Below, in pieces: positions 1 through 7,038 of a DNA stretch of 64,000 nucleotides. The stretch spans positions 1 to 64,000 of the forward strand of contig JAFURQ010000007.1 of the NCBI GenBank assembly GCA_017471825.1. The letters run 5' to 3'. Source of the stretch: Clostridia bacterium (GTDB lineage: Bacteria > Bacillota > Clostridia > Oscillospirales > CAG-272). The position numbers and the translations under genes are program-made. Each line of letters opens with the position of its first letter. The stretch's first letter is position 1. The notes beneath the pieces were generated by a model that was not told the origin of the DNA, searched no databases, and was given only the letters and a program-made list of their open reading frames with translations.

Positions 1-28
1 GTTGGTTCGATTCCGATCGGAGGCACCA
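1..28 (+). tRNA. tRNA 3' end, truncated by window edge
   Basis: A T-arm (stem with TTCGATT loop), a seven-base acceptor 3' strand, discriminator A and encoded CCA at 26-28 are visible. The anticodon lies outside the window, so the isotype cannot be given. The tRNA-Gly gene begins three bases later, so the two are probably co-transcribed. Confidence 0.8.
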
Positions 29-31
29 TTT

Positions 32-107
32 GCGGATTTAGCTCATTTGGTAGAGCGCGACCTTGCCAAGGTCGAGGTGGCGGGTTCGAGCCCCGTAATC
101 CGCTCCA
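32..107 (+). tRNA. tRNA-Gly(GCC), copy 1
   Basis: A complete 76-nt cloverleaf with encoded CCA. The acceptor GCGGATT pairs with AATCCGC, and the anticodon stem CGACC/GGTCG encloses loop TTGCCAA, giving anticodon GCC. Discriminator is T. An identical gene lies at 1794-1869, so the lineage carries at least two copies here. It is followed at once by a strong intrinsic terminator. Confidence 0.97.
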
Positions 108-143
108 AAAAAGAGAAGCACCCTTGTGGTGCTTCTCTTTTTT
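108..143 (+). terminator. intrinsic terminator after tRNA-Gly copy 1
   Basis: A perfect stem, AAGAGAAGCACC with GGTGCTTCTCTT, is followed by a run of six T. The same hairpin recurs after tRNA-Gly copy 2, and its GCACC/GGTGC core plus the sequence after it recurs at 396-440 without a tRNA in front. Confidence 0.9.
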
Positions 144-180
144 GGTCGCTTCGGGGCTTTGAGCGCAGCGAATCAGCCTC

Positions 181-412
181 CGCAAATATGCTTTGCATAT
201 TTGACGAGATGCTTGCATCTCTGGAATCACGCTCCAATTTATCCAAGCCGCAGGCTTGGCATGGAATAACGCTTCTGCGTGTATGGATTCACCGTAGGTG
301 CATTTTCTGCGGCTCGATTCCATGCAATGCTTCGCATTGTTTCCATACGCTTGCTACGCAAGCGATTCCATACCGCAACAGGTTGCGGATTGTATAGCAC
401 CCTTGTGGTGCT
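181..412. repeat. array of short perfect hairpins (array 1)
   Basis: At least six perfect short inverted repeats lie in a row: 183-203, 206-221, 243-259, 325-339, 348-364 and 373-388, plus the terminator-core hairpin at 396-412. They are separated by spacers built on GGAAT or ATTCC. A 9-bp inverted pair, GCATGGAAT at 259-267 and ATTCCATGC at 317-325, encloses two smaller hairpins and makes a branched fold possible. There is no coding potential. The array fills the gap between the tRNA-Gly terminator and the 3' end of the hemolysin III gene. Confidence 0.85.
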
Positions 413-450
413 TCTCTTTTTTGGTCGCTTCGGGGCTTTGATATTGTATA

Positions 451-1110
451 TCAATAGCAATACGAATAAATCATTATATAATGCATAATGCTTCCAAGAA
501 GCACGAATACGTGCCACATAACGTGCATATAGGGTATGCTCTTTGCTTTATAGAAGGCTATGCCAACCGTGTATGACACGCCACCCGCGAGCAGATACGC
601 AAAGCCCTCAAGCCCTATAGCCTTTGCATACGGAACCGAAGCAAGAGCTATCATCCATCCCGCTATAACGTAAAGGGCAAGACTAATTTTGGAAAACCTC
701 TCAACGCTTATGCAATTCAAAGTAATTCCAACAATGCCGCACGTCGCAACAACACCAAAAACCGTCCAGCCTACCCAGCCGCCAAGTGCCGTCCAGCACG
801 CAGGAATATACGTTCCTGTGATAAGTATAAATATCGCGCAGTGGTCAAGCTTTTCAGTCATAACCTTGACTATGTTATCGGAGTCGGCGCCTAAATAGGC
901 ACAGGTGCCATGATATATGCACGACGCAGAGTAAAGAAGTATGAGCGACGCACCGAACAGTATTGAGCCAACCAAATTCACAGTCCCCTGCTCTCTTGTT
1001 TTCATAATAAGTAAAATTAAACCGACCACGCCGAGCAACGCCCCGGCACCGTGTGTCAGAGAATGAATAGTCTCCTCAAGCGTTGAATATTTGCGAACAT
1101 CCTTGCTCAT
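451..1110 (-). CDS. TrhA / hemolysin III family membrane protein
   Basis: A 219-residue integral membrane protein of the PAQR/HlyIII family, with about seven predicted membrane segments. Family motifs visible are HSLTHG near residue 17, SxxYH in the second segment, LDH before the third, and a C-terminal HVMWHVFV histidine pair; the histidines form the likely metal site. Bacterial members are linked to membrane-lipid and energetics homeostasis, and despite the name the hemolytic activity is doubtful. Length fits the family. It is monocistronic, with its own consensus promoter and an unusual upstream element shared with the GT8/acyltransferase operon. Its 3' end abuts hairpin array 1. Confidence 0.9.
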   Translation of the reverse strand: MSKDVRKYSTLEETIHSLTHGAGALLGVVGLILLIMKTREQGTVNLVGSILFGASLILLYSASCIYHGTCAYLGADSDNIVKVMTEKLDHCAIFILITGTYIPACWTALGGWVGWTVFGVVATCGIVGITLNCISVERFSKISLALYVIAGWMIALASVPYAKAIGLEGFAYLLAGGVSYTVGIAFYKAKSIPYMHVMWHVFVLLGSIMHYIMIYSYCY

Positions 1111-1148
1111 CTATAAGTTCCTCCACCATGTTTTTTGCTTGCGATTCG

Positions 1149-1177
1149 ATTATAATACCGACACAGAACAAAGTCAA
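1149..1177 (-). promoter_or_regulatory. SigmaA promoter of the hemolysin III gene
   Basis: On the minus strand TTGACT (1177-1172) and TATAAT (1154-1149) are separated by 17 bp, about 40 bp before the start codon. Confidence 0.85.
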
Positions 1178-1181
1178 TCTA

Positions 1182-1256
1182 CTCCTTCGCGCCTCGCCTC
1201 TCTACTCCAAAATCACTCGGTAGAACAAACATTTTTGAGCTCTACTAATAGTAGAA
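1182..1256 (-). promoter_or_regulatory. conserved upstream element, copy 1 of 2
   Basis: Reading the minus strand from 1256, the block TTCTACTATTAGTAGAGCT is followed by CTACCG at element positions 34-39 and by GTAGATTGACTTT beginning exactly 74 bases after the first base; the last block contains the -35 box. The copy at 13936-14010 has the same blocks at the same distances. Here an imperfect stem, CTCAAAAAT with ATTTTGGAG, flanks the CTACCG loop. It may be a protein-binding array or a structured transcript. Confidence 0.7.
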
Positions 1257-1363
1257 TCGCGGCATTTTGCGTCACTGTCAAGCATATTTTAAGTGTTGGT
1301 TGTAAACTTTGCTTTGCAATATTCTATATTGTTGTATAGTGAAGAAAAATATTCAAAAAACTC

Positions 1364-1392
1364 TTGACAAAACAAAAAAGCTTTGTTATAAT
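1364..1392 (+). promoter_or_regulatory. SigmaA promoter of the tRNA-Val/tRNA-Asp cluster
   Basis: Consensus TTGACA at 1364-1369 and TATAAT at 1387-1392 with a 17-bp spacer, ending 13 bp before the 5' end of tRNA-Val. Confidence 0.92.
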
Positions 1393-1405
1393 ATTAAAGC
1401 GCAAC

Positions 1406-1481
1406 GGAAGGTTAGCTCAGTTGGGAGAGCATCTGCCTTACAAGCAGAGGGTCACAGGTTCGAGCCCTGTACTTTCCACCA
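1406..1481 (+). tRNA. tRNA-Val(TAC)
   Basis: A 76-nt cloverleaf with encoded CCA. The acceptor GGAAGGT pairs with ACTTTCC (one G-U), and the anticodon stem TCTGC/GCAGA encloses CTTACAA, giving anticodon TAC. Confidence 0.95.
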
Positions 1482-1572
1482 AGAAAAATATGAGCACGAA
1501 GTTGGAGTCTCGCTCAAACGGGGCTCGAACCTCTCGCAAATATGCTCTGCATATTTCCAAAATAAGAAATCT

Positions 1573-1649
1573 GGCTTGGTAGCTCAGTTGGTTAGAGCGC
1601 TAGCCTGTCACGCTAGAGGTCGTGGGTTCGAGCCCCATCCGAGTCGCCA
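1573..1649 (+). tRNA. tRNA-Asp(GTC)
   Basis: A 77-nt cloverleaf with encoded CCA. The acceptor GGCTTGG pairs with CCGAGTC (two wobbles), and the anticodon stem CTAGC/GCTAG encloses CTGTCAC, giving anticodon GTC; discriminator is G. The 91-bp gap from tRNA-Val contains CGGGGCTCGAACC, the reverse complement of a T-arm, and an ATATGC-based hairpin like one in array 1. Confidence 0.95.
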
Positions 1650-1778
1650 TTTCTTATTTCGGCAATCGCTCGAACAGAGGCAGTGCTGAATGACAGTTGA
1701 TAACTGTCAGAGCCGCCGGCGACCAAGCCGCGCAGTTCGCGGCGCGAATCGAGCCCCATCCGAGTCGCCATTTCTTAT
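1628..1778 (+). repeat. 30-bp direct repeat of the tRNA-Asp 3' tail
   Basis: The last 22 bases of tRNA-Asp plus 8 downstream bases (1628-1657) recur exactly at 1749-1778. Between them are small inverted repeats, TGACAGTT/AACTGTCA and CCGCG/CGCGG. The second copy has no tRNA body in front of it. The layout is that of an integration-site pair, but the 91 bp in between are far too short to be a coding element. Confidence 0.85.
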
Positions 1779-1793
1779 CAACTTTTACCACCT

Positions 1794-1869
1794 GCGGATT
1801 TAGCTCATTTGGTAGAGCGCGACCTTGCCAAGGTCGAGGTGGCGGGTTCGAGCCCCGTAATCCGCTCCA
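1794..1869 (+). tRNA. tRNA-Gly(GCC), copy 2
   Basis: Identical over all 76 bases to the tRNA-Gly at 32-107, including the encoded CCA, and part of the 141-bp duplication. No separate promoter is obvious, so it is probably read from the tRNA-Val promoter. Confidence 0.96.
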
Positions 1870-1905
1870 AAAAAGAGAAGCACCCTTGTGGTGCTTCTCT
1901 TTTTT
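1870..1905 (+). terminator. intrinsic terminator after tRNA-Gly copy 2
   Basis: The same AAGAGAAGCACC stem and T-run as after copy 1. It is followed by the GAGATGC/GCATCTC hairpin that also occurs in array 1. Confidence 0.9.
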
Positions 1906-1965
1906 GGTCGCTTCGGGGCTTTGAGCGTAGCGAGATGGAGATGCTTGCATCTCCGGAATCGCGCT

Positions 1966-2007
1966 CAAAAAATAACGCAGAAAGCAATTGCTTTCTGCGT
2001 TATTTTT
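1966..2007 (-). terminator. intrinsic terminator of the PlsC-like gene
   Basis: A long perfect stem, AATAACGCAGAAAGC with its complement around an AATT loop, sits directly after the minus-strand stop codon and has T-runs on both strands, so it could also stop readthrough from the tRNA side. Confidence 0.85.
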
Positions 2008-2785
2008 ATCCCACCGCCGCGTGATGCTCCTCTTTGACCTCGGAAATTACGTTTCCGTTTTCGTCAAACTGCATTTTGCCAAGCTCATTGCATCTTGCGC
2101 AAAGTACCCTTGCAATATCAGCGCGGGTTGCATCTGCGCTCGAAAGCTGGGAATAGAGCACGGGCTTATCAATTATGTATGTGTTGTCGCTTTTACGATA
2201 GTAGCTCACGAAAATCGGGAGATCTATTCCGCGTTGCTTGCAAACGTCTGCAAGCAAAAGAAATCCCTCGTGGAATCCCTCAAGCTCCGCAAGATATCCC
2301 TTCGTCGAATCCTCGGGGAATATTACTATATTTTCCCCCGCCTTTATTGCCTCTACGCTCTCGCGAATGGTTTTTACTATATTTATGTCGCGGTAGGTAG
2401 ATATAAGATTCAGTCCACTGTAAAACAGATGCGTGAGCGGGCTTGCAATGATACAGAAAAGTCTTGCCAGGTGGATATTCCAATGCTTCTTTTCGTGGTA
2501 ATATACCCTCGTCTGATATTTGTAAAGCGAAACAAGACCGGAGTTCATTTCGCTCGCGCCCCACATACGAATGGGTTTTTTGAGATATATTTCAAGCGAC
2601 ATCGGAGCATCCGTGCCCTCGTGATTGCTGAGTATCAGGCCGCCGTTTGTAATCTCATCTCCGAGATATCTGAAGGTGGGCTCCTTGTACTTGACCTTCA
2701 TAATTTGCTTAAGGGCTCGGAAATAAAGCTTACGCTTGCCTAACGTGTTTTTGTTTTGTTGCTTTTTTGTCTTTTTGTTTCCCAT
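2006..2785 (-). CDS. PlsC-like 1-acylglycerol-3-phosphate acyltransferase family protein
   Basis: About 259 residues of the LPLAT/PlsC fold, expected to move an acyl chain onto a lysophospholipid at the membrane. Motif I appears as NHEGTDAP, a His-x3-Asp spacing rather than the usual His-x4-Asp, and motif III as IFPEDSTKG. The substrate may therefore differ from lysophosphatidate. The N-terminus is very basic (GNKKTKKQQNK), fitting membrane-surface binding. I chose the ATG at 2785 over 2806 because a TATAAT lies at 2798-2793. The mRNA would then start almost at the ATG, so it may be leaderless. It is monocistronic and diverges from the PHP gene. Confidence 0.75.
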   Translation of the reverse strand: MGNKKTKKQQNKNTLGKRKLYFRALKQIMKVKYKEPTFRYLGDEITNGGLILSNHEGTDAPMSLEIYLKKPIRMWGASEMNSGLVSLYKYQTRVYYHEKKHWNIHLARLFCIIASPLTHLFYSGLNLISTYRDINIVKTIRESVEAIKAGENIVIFPEDSTKGYLAELEGFHEGFLLLADVCKQRGIDLPIFVSYYRKSDNTYIIDKPVLYSQLSSADATRADIARVLCARCNELGKMQFDENGNVISEVKEEHHAAVG

Positions 2786-2792
2786 GTTAAGC

Positions 2793-2821
2793 ATTATACT
2801 ACACAATTTTCAAAAATACAA
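2793..2821 (-). promoter_or_regulatory. putative promoter of the PlsC-like gene
   Basis: Minus-strand TTGTAT (2821-2816), 17 bp, TATAAT (2798-2793). The expected start site, near 2786, is next to the chosen ATG at 2785. Confidence 0.5.
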
Positions 2822-2909
2822 CCCCCTAACAGAAAGTTTACAATGGGACAACTATGCCGTCATAACTCCGCAGCACACAAAAAGCACCCGGCAAAACAAA
2901 GCAAACCAA

Positions 2910-2938
2910 TTGACTTTCAAACGAAGCAATGCTATACT
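2910..2938 (+). promoter_or_regulatory. SigmaA promoter of the PHP-domain gene
   Basis: TTGACT at 2910-2915 and TATACT at 2933-2938 with a 17-bp spacer, 30 bp before the start codon. Confidence 0.8.
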
Positions 2939-2967
2939 GTATGTATCCCATACTGCGAGGTGTAAAA

Positions 2968-4242
2968 ATGAGCGTATCAATCAAAGAAGTCTACCCAAAG
3001 GTGGTAAGAGGCGACCGCCAATCGAGAATTAACGTTATTGCCGAATGCACAGAGGGCGAGATTCTTGAAATCAAAATACAGCCGATGGAAATATACAAAA
3101 TCCCCCACACCGAGCGCTACCGCATAGACGAAGAGGACAGATATCCCTACGTTTCAGCCCAAAAAAGCGACACGGGTGCCTACTTTATCGATTATGACTT
3201 TGAAGGCGAGCAGCAGTATACCTTCAAAATAAAGGTCGGCGAGAAGATTGTTTTTAATACGTATCTTTATTCGCTTGCCGAGGATCTTTCGGCGCTCCGC
3301 GCATATAAGGGCGACACGCATTTACACACCAACCGCTCCGACGGAGAAGGCACTCCGTTTGAAGTGGCGTGCAATTATCGCCGCGCAGGCTTCGACTTTA
3401 TCGCAATAACCGACCACCACAAATACGCCCCCTCGCTTGAAGCGAAAGCGCAAATCGGCGCACTTACCGATATGTTCTGTGTGCTCCGCGGCGAAGAGGT
3501 TCACAACAAGGATATGGGCTATTTTCACGTCGTAAATTTTGACGGCGAGCATAGCATAAACGACATAATAGAAACCGATGACGCCTACGTTGAGCGTGAG
3601 ATTGAGAAAATTCTCGCAAATCTCAAAGACGAGCCCCTCTCCGACCCTCGCGGAATCGCATACCGTATATTCATAGCAAACGAAATCCGCCGCGCAAACG
3701 GAATTGCCATTATGGCTCATCCCTTCTGGGACGTTTACGGCGAATACCATATGCAAACCGAGGACGTAAGGTATCTGTGGAAGAACGGCTGTTACGATGC
3801 GCTCGAGGTCATCGCCGCGTGTGACAGAACAGGCCACGGAAGCAATCTTCAGGGTGCGCTCTGGGCGGATATGCGCGCAGAAGGCTTAAAGATTCCCGTT
3901 GTTGGTGCATCTGATGCACATAAGGCGAGGAAAAATGCCGAAGGGCTCTTCGACGTTAACTTTTCAATAATATTCGCCGCAGACTTTGACGAAATAAAAA
4001 GCGCCATCAAGGACGAGCGCTCTGTTGCTGTTGAGCGCTTCCCGAGCTCCGATTTCCGCGCAGTCGGCAGATTCCGCTACGTAAAATACGCAAGATTCCT
4101 TCTTAGCGAATACTTCCCCCGACGCGACACCCTTACAGAGCGGCACGCAGACGCGCTCGCATCGTGCGATGCCCGTACAGAGAAGATAATCCTTGCCGAA
4201 GGCGCAATTGAAGCCTTTGATAAAAGATTTTTCAACCTATAA
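2968..4242 (+). CDS. PHP-domain metal-dependent phosphoesterase
   Basis: A 424-residue protein. An N-terminal region of about 110 residues, beta-rich and unassigned, precedes a PHP domain that starts at DTHLHTNRSDGEGT, the first metal-binding motif, followed by ITDHH. Later metal ligands are seen in the EEVH, AHPFWD and GASDAHK segments. PHP proteins hydrolyse phosphoesters using a Mn/Zn/Fe cluster; the substrate is not predictable here. The ATG at 2968 is chosen because GAGGTG precedes it by five bases; the longer reading from 2929 starts inside the promoter. A shared bidirectional terminator separates it from the convergent CvpA-like gene. Confidence 0.82.
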   Translation: MSVSIKEVYPKVVRGDRQSRINVIAECTEGEILEIKIQPMEIYKIPHTERYRIDEEDRYPYVSAQKSDTGAYFIDYDFEGEQQYTFKIKVGEKIVFNTYLYSLAEDLSALRAYKGDTHLHTNRSDGEGTPFEVACNYRRAGFDFIAITDHHKYAPSLEAKAQIGALTDMFCVLRGEEVHNKDMGYFHVVNFDGEHSINDIIETDDAYVEREIEKILANLKDEPLSDPRGIAYRIFIANEIRRANGIAIMAHPFWDVYGEYHMQTEDVRYLWKNGCYDALEVIAACDRTGHGSNLQGALWADMRAEGLKIPVVGASDAHKARKNAEGLFDVNFSIIFAADFDEIKSAIKDERSVAVERFPSSDFRAVGRFRYVKYARFLLSEYFPRRDTLTERHADALASCDARTEKIILAEGAIEAFDKRFFNL

Positions 4243-4275
4243 AAAAAGAGCCGACTTTGTCGGCTCTTTTTCTGT
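4243..4275. terminator. bidirectional terminator between PHP and CvpA-like genes
   Basis: Stem AAAGAGCCGAC/GTCGGCTCTTT with A- and T-runs on both sides, in the 33-bp gap between convergent genes. Confidence 0.9.
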
Positions 4276-5025
4276 TTATAGCATATCGGATATCGCCTGT
4301 ATGAGTCTTTTAATCATACCTATCGTGTCAAATTCTCCGATGAATCGGAAAATAAACGAATTGTAATATATATCCATTACGGTCACGCTTGCATCAATTG
4401 CAACTGCAATTTGGAATATCGTTCTGACAAGCAGGCAAACTCCGAGAAGCACCGTATAGCCTGCCGCCGCGCCTACCAAGAATCCGCCTATGCGGTCGAG
4501 CACACGGAAAAACGGTATCTCATCCTTTTCAATCTCGTATGTAAGCCATTTCATAAACAGCCACGGAATAACGAAACCGAGAACCATACCTATGATGCTC
4601 GATATAAGATTTACACACGGTGTAGCTATTCTTTCGGCCATTGCGAAAATTATCTCGTCGCCTGCCTCGGTATACGAGCCGAATTCAGCCTCAAGCGCCG
4701 AAAGGCTTGCGCCAAGACCGTCGAGAAACTTTACAAACCCCTGCGGCAGCTGTTCAAAAAGCTCCTTGAGGTTATAGCCGTTTGCATTGTGATCGATAAC
4801 CGTAACAAGCGATTTGTGAACGGCGCTTGTTATTCCGTCGGTAAGAAACCACCTCTCAAGAAGATTGGTGATCGACGGACCGATTATAAGAGCACAGGCA
4901 AGAGAAAGCCATTTTCTGCCTATTCGCAGAAGCGCCCTGTCAAGTCCGAATTTGGTGAAGAAGAATACTATAAGAGCAAATACGGACAGAAAAAGTATAT
5001 CAATGATGATTGAAATTGCTAACAT
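4276..5025 (-). CDS. CvpA-like integral membrane protein
   Basis: A 249-residue protein with a hydrophobic N-terminal segment (residues 2-24), a second near 36-50, a soluble middle and two more segments around 135-160 and 180-210. The arrangement and the glycine-rich 'DRIGGFLVGAAAGYTVLL' segment resemble the CvpA/colicin V production family, whose role is poorly defined and tied to envelope stress. It lies 50 bp downstream of the TIR gene on the same strand, so co-transcription is possible. The family call is tentative. Confidence 0.5.
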   Translation of the reverse strand: MLAISIIIDILFLSVFALIVFFFTKFGLDRALLRIGRKWLSLACALIIGPSITNLLERWFLTDGITSAVHKSLVTVIDHNANGYNLKELFEQLPQGFVKFLDGLGASLSALEAEFGSYTEAGDEIIFAMAERIATPCVNLISSIIGMVLGFVIPWLFMKWLTYEIEKDEIPFFRVLDRIGGFLVGAAAGYTVLLGVCLLVRTIFQIAVAIDASVTVMDIYYNSFIFRFIGEFDTIGMIKRLIQAISDML

Positions 5026-5074
5026 TATAGCCTCTTTAAAAATTAAAATATTACATCAGCCCGATGCTTTTGAA

Positions 5075-6727
5075 TCACCAGTTGGAATAGCCCTTGGAAT
5101 ATCCGCCGGTCAGCTCGAAATGATATTCAGCCGTCCGCGAGTCATCAACCCATATCTCCGCCCTGTATCTTCCGGGCGAAACCGCAAAGCTGCCGTCGGC
5201 GTTTTTGAGCGACCAGCTCTTTGAAATACGGTCATAATTGTTTTTCCACGCTATTATAGTTTGATTGTAAAAAACGCGCTCGCCCGACGAATTGAATATC
5301 ATTATGCCCAAAGTTACCGAGGCTTTGCCCGTCGGCACCCCGTTAACGCCGACGTGGAAGCACATGGCATTCGCAACGTTCATATCAATAACCGAGGAAT
5401 AGTTGCCCTGCGGCCAAAGATTATCCTTGTCGGGAGTGACAATACTCTTTACGTAAGGTATAGAAACGGTGTGCTGACCGAGCAGACTTCTGTTAGAAAT
5501 AATTGTAAAATCCTTGCTTATGGGCGCCGAGCCGTTTACTGTCATAACCGCTCGGTATTTTCCGACGGCAACGGGATTTATGCCGTTTCCGCATATACGC
5601 CATCCGCGCGAAAGTCTGTCATAATTGTCTTGCCACGCAATCTGCCTTGCGCTATCAAAAATTTTCGTATTGTACGAATTATATATTTGCAAAACACTGT
5701 TTATTGACGAGTCTCCCTTCGGCACGCCTTTAACGTCAATCTGGAAATAGACGACGGGAAACTCCAGATTGTTTATAACGTCGGTATAATATCCCACCGG
5801 CCAGCTGGTCGAATCGTCGCGCGCGCCAATCATACGAATCCTGCTTACGCTTACGCCCTGCGACTGCTGTGATTTCGCAGTCGTGCCGGACGTGATTTCA
5901 AAATTGCAGGTTACCGTTTCCGAATCGTCGACCCACAGCTCCGCCCTGTATCTTCCGGGCGCAGCGGCAAACGTACCGTCGCTCTTCTTCAGATTCCAGC
6001 TTCTCGAAAGCCTGTCGTAATTGCTCTGCCACGCAATCTTCATGGTTTTATCCAAAACCGTTTCGTTGCTTGAATTATATATACGCAAGCCCGAGTTTAC
6101 AGACGTTGCGCTCGTCGAAATCCCCTTGACACCAAGGTGGAAGCACACCGCCTCCGCTTCGTTTCTGTTAATTACGTCGGTATATTCCGTCTTCGGCCAG
6201 AGATTTCCCTTGTCTGCCGTAGGAATCGTGCGAAGGTAGGATATTGTAACGCCACGCTTCTGTTGCTGCTGAGTTGACGGACGCGGCGTATTGGTAATTG
6301 ATCCGGGAACAGAGGCAAGCATTGATGCAAGTCTGTCAATCTTCGCATCAAGGTATTCCATATTCTCAAACGATACGCCGTTGTAATTCCTTACGTTTGC
6401 TATATCACTCGGCAGATTGCTCGGAAAAACAAATCCGCGCATAATAAGCGGCACTATGTTCTTGCCCTTCTGTATGGCGTGACGAATCTCGTTTCTGACC
6501 CAGTCCTCGTCGTACACGCATCTGTCAAGCGCGTGCGCAGGAAGGATAAGAACGAAATCCACGCTTTCCTCTATTTTCTGGTATATTTTAGTGTTAAACG
6601 GTCCCGATTTCAGCGATTCAATGTCGTAAAATACGTTATAGCCCTTGCTAACGAGTCTGTCGTATATGAGCTGCGCCATAACCTCGCCGCCATCACGTCT
6701 GTAGCTGATGAAAACCTGATTTGACAT
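5075..6727 (-). CDS. TIR-domain protein with three tandem repeat domains
   Basis: 550 residues. A TIR_2-type domain fills residues 1-135: VFISYRRD at 5-12, 'FYDIESLKSG' at 33-42 and the DWVRNE helix at 75-80. E80 sits where NAD-cleaving TIRs have their catalytic glutamate. A short Pro/Thr/Gln linker (145-157) leads to three beta-rich repeats of about 120 residues (159-279, 292-410, 420-540). Each has a WP...Y.DVI segment, a [IV]YNS/IFNS segment, 'IAWQ.NYDRLS.SW', and a closing GRYRAE/GKYRAV strand. There is no signal peptide. TIR proteins are often nucleotide-consuming defence effectors, but no sensor or partner gene is adjacent. The repeats may sense a ligand or surface. Function is inferred. 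Confidence 0.85.
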   Translation of the reverse strand: MSNQVFISYRRDGGEVMAQLIYDRLVSKGYNVFYDIESLKSGPFNTKIYQKIEESVDFVLILPAHALDRCVYDEDWVRNEIRHAIQKGKNIVPLIMRGFVFPSNLPSDIANVRNYNGVSFENMEYLDAKIDRLASMLASVPGSITNTPRPSTQQQQKRGVTISYLRTIPTADKGNLWPKTEYTDVINRNEAEAVCFHLGVKGISTSATSVNSGLRIYNSSNETVLDKTMKIAWQSNYDRLSRSWNLKKSDGTFAAAPGRYRAELWVDDSETVTCNFEITSGTTAKSQQSQGVSVSRIRMIGARDDSTSWPVGYYTDVINNLEFPVVYFQIDVKGVPKGDSSINSVLQIYNSYNTKIFDSARQIAWQDNYDRLSRGWRICGNGINPVAVGKYRAVMTVNGSAPISKDFTIISNRSLLGQHTVSIPYVKSIVTPDKDNLWPQGNYSSVIDMNVANAMCFHVGVNGVPTGKASVTLGIMIFNSSGERVFYNQTIIAWKNNYDRISKSWSLKNADGSFAVSPGRYRAEIWVDDSRTAEYHFELTGGYSKGYSNW

Positions 6728-6821
6728 CTCCGTCTCCTAAAAAGCAGTTGTTTTACTGTTTTGCTATGTTATATAGTATAGCATAAACCAAGGAACATTT
6801 CAATATTAAAATCCTCACTTT

Positions 6822-6862
6822 AAAATAAAAATTAAGCGCCCGTGCATTTCGCACGGGCGCAA
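6822..6862 (-). terminator. terminator after the small peptide gene
   Basis: Perfect 10-bp stem GCGCCCGTGC/GCACGGGCGC (6836-6845 with 6851-6860), followed on the minus strand by TTAATTTTTATTTTA. Confidence 0.85.
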
Positions 6863-6868
6863 AGCCTT

Positions 6869-7021
6869 TTATAGCTCTATTAAGCCGTTAGTCGTTGGAA
6901 ACAGCTCCTGGTCATTGCCGTCGAAGCCGCCCATGCCGTTGTCCGTCGGGCTCGTTGAAATAATATCCTCTGCGTCTATAAATCTGACGTCAACCGAAAG
7001 CTTTTCGTATCTTTTCTTCAT
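6869..7021 (-). CDS. small acidic peptide with DIISTSPTD core (peptide A)
   Basis: A 50-residue reading frame. It starts MKKRYEKLSVDVRFID, followed by AEDIISTSPTD and a glycine- and asparagine-rich tail containing NGMGGFDGND. The GGAGAGG ribosome site is five to seven bases before the ATG. It begins 17 bp after the stop of the secreted nuclease and ends just before a strong terminator, so it is the last gene of that transcript. There is no signal peptide or membrane segment. The core is repeated almost exactly in peptide B at 45955-46083. Function unknown; the conserved core and tail resemble neither a toxin nor a known RiPP leader that I can name. Confidence 0.75.
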   Translation of the reverse strand: MKKRYEKLSVDVRFIDAEDIISTSPTDNGMGGFDGNDQELFPTTNGLIEL

Positions 7022-7038
7022 TTCCCTCTCCGTTCAGA

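Larger units (their letters stand above)
31..171 (+). repeat. 141-bp duplication of tRNA-Gly plus terminator (copy 1)
   Basis: Positions 31-171 match 1793-1933 with a single mismatch (C166 against T1928). The copy covers the whole tRNA-Gly, its terminator and about 28 bp beyond it. The offset is 1,762 bp in direct orientation, so recombination between copies would delete the hemolysin III gene together with tRNA-Val and tRNA-Asp. Confidence 0.95.

Noticed and set aside
2-397. Protein gene at the left edge
   Set aside because: The frame runs through two tRNA genes and the hairpin array.
181-412. CRISPR array
   Set aside because: The palindromes differ from each other and the spacing is irregular; there are no identical repeats and no cas genes.
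1628-1778. attL/attR pair of an integrated element
   Set aside because: The two tRNA tails are only 121 bp apart with no integrase or coding sequence between them; kept only as a possible minimal element.
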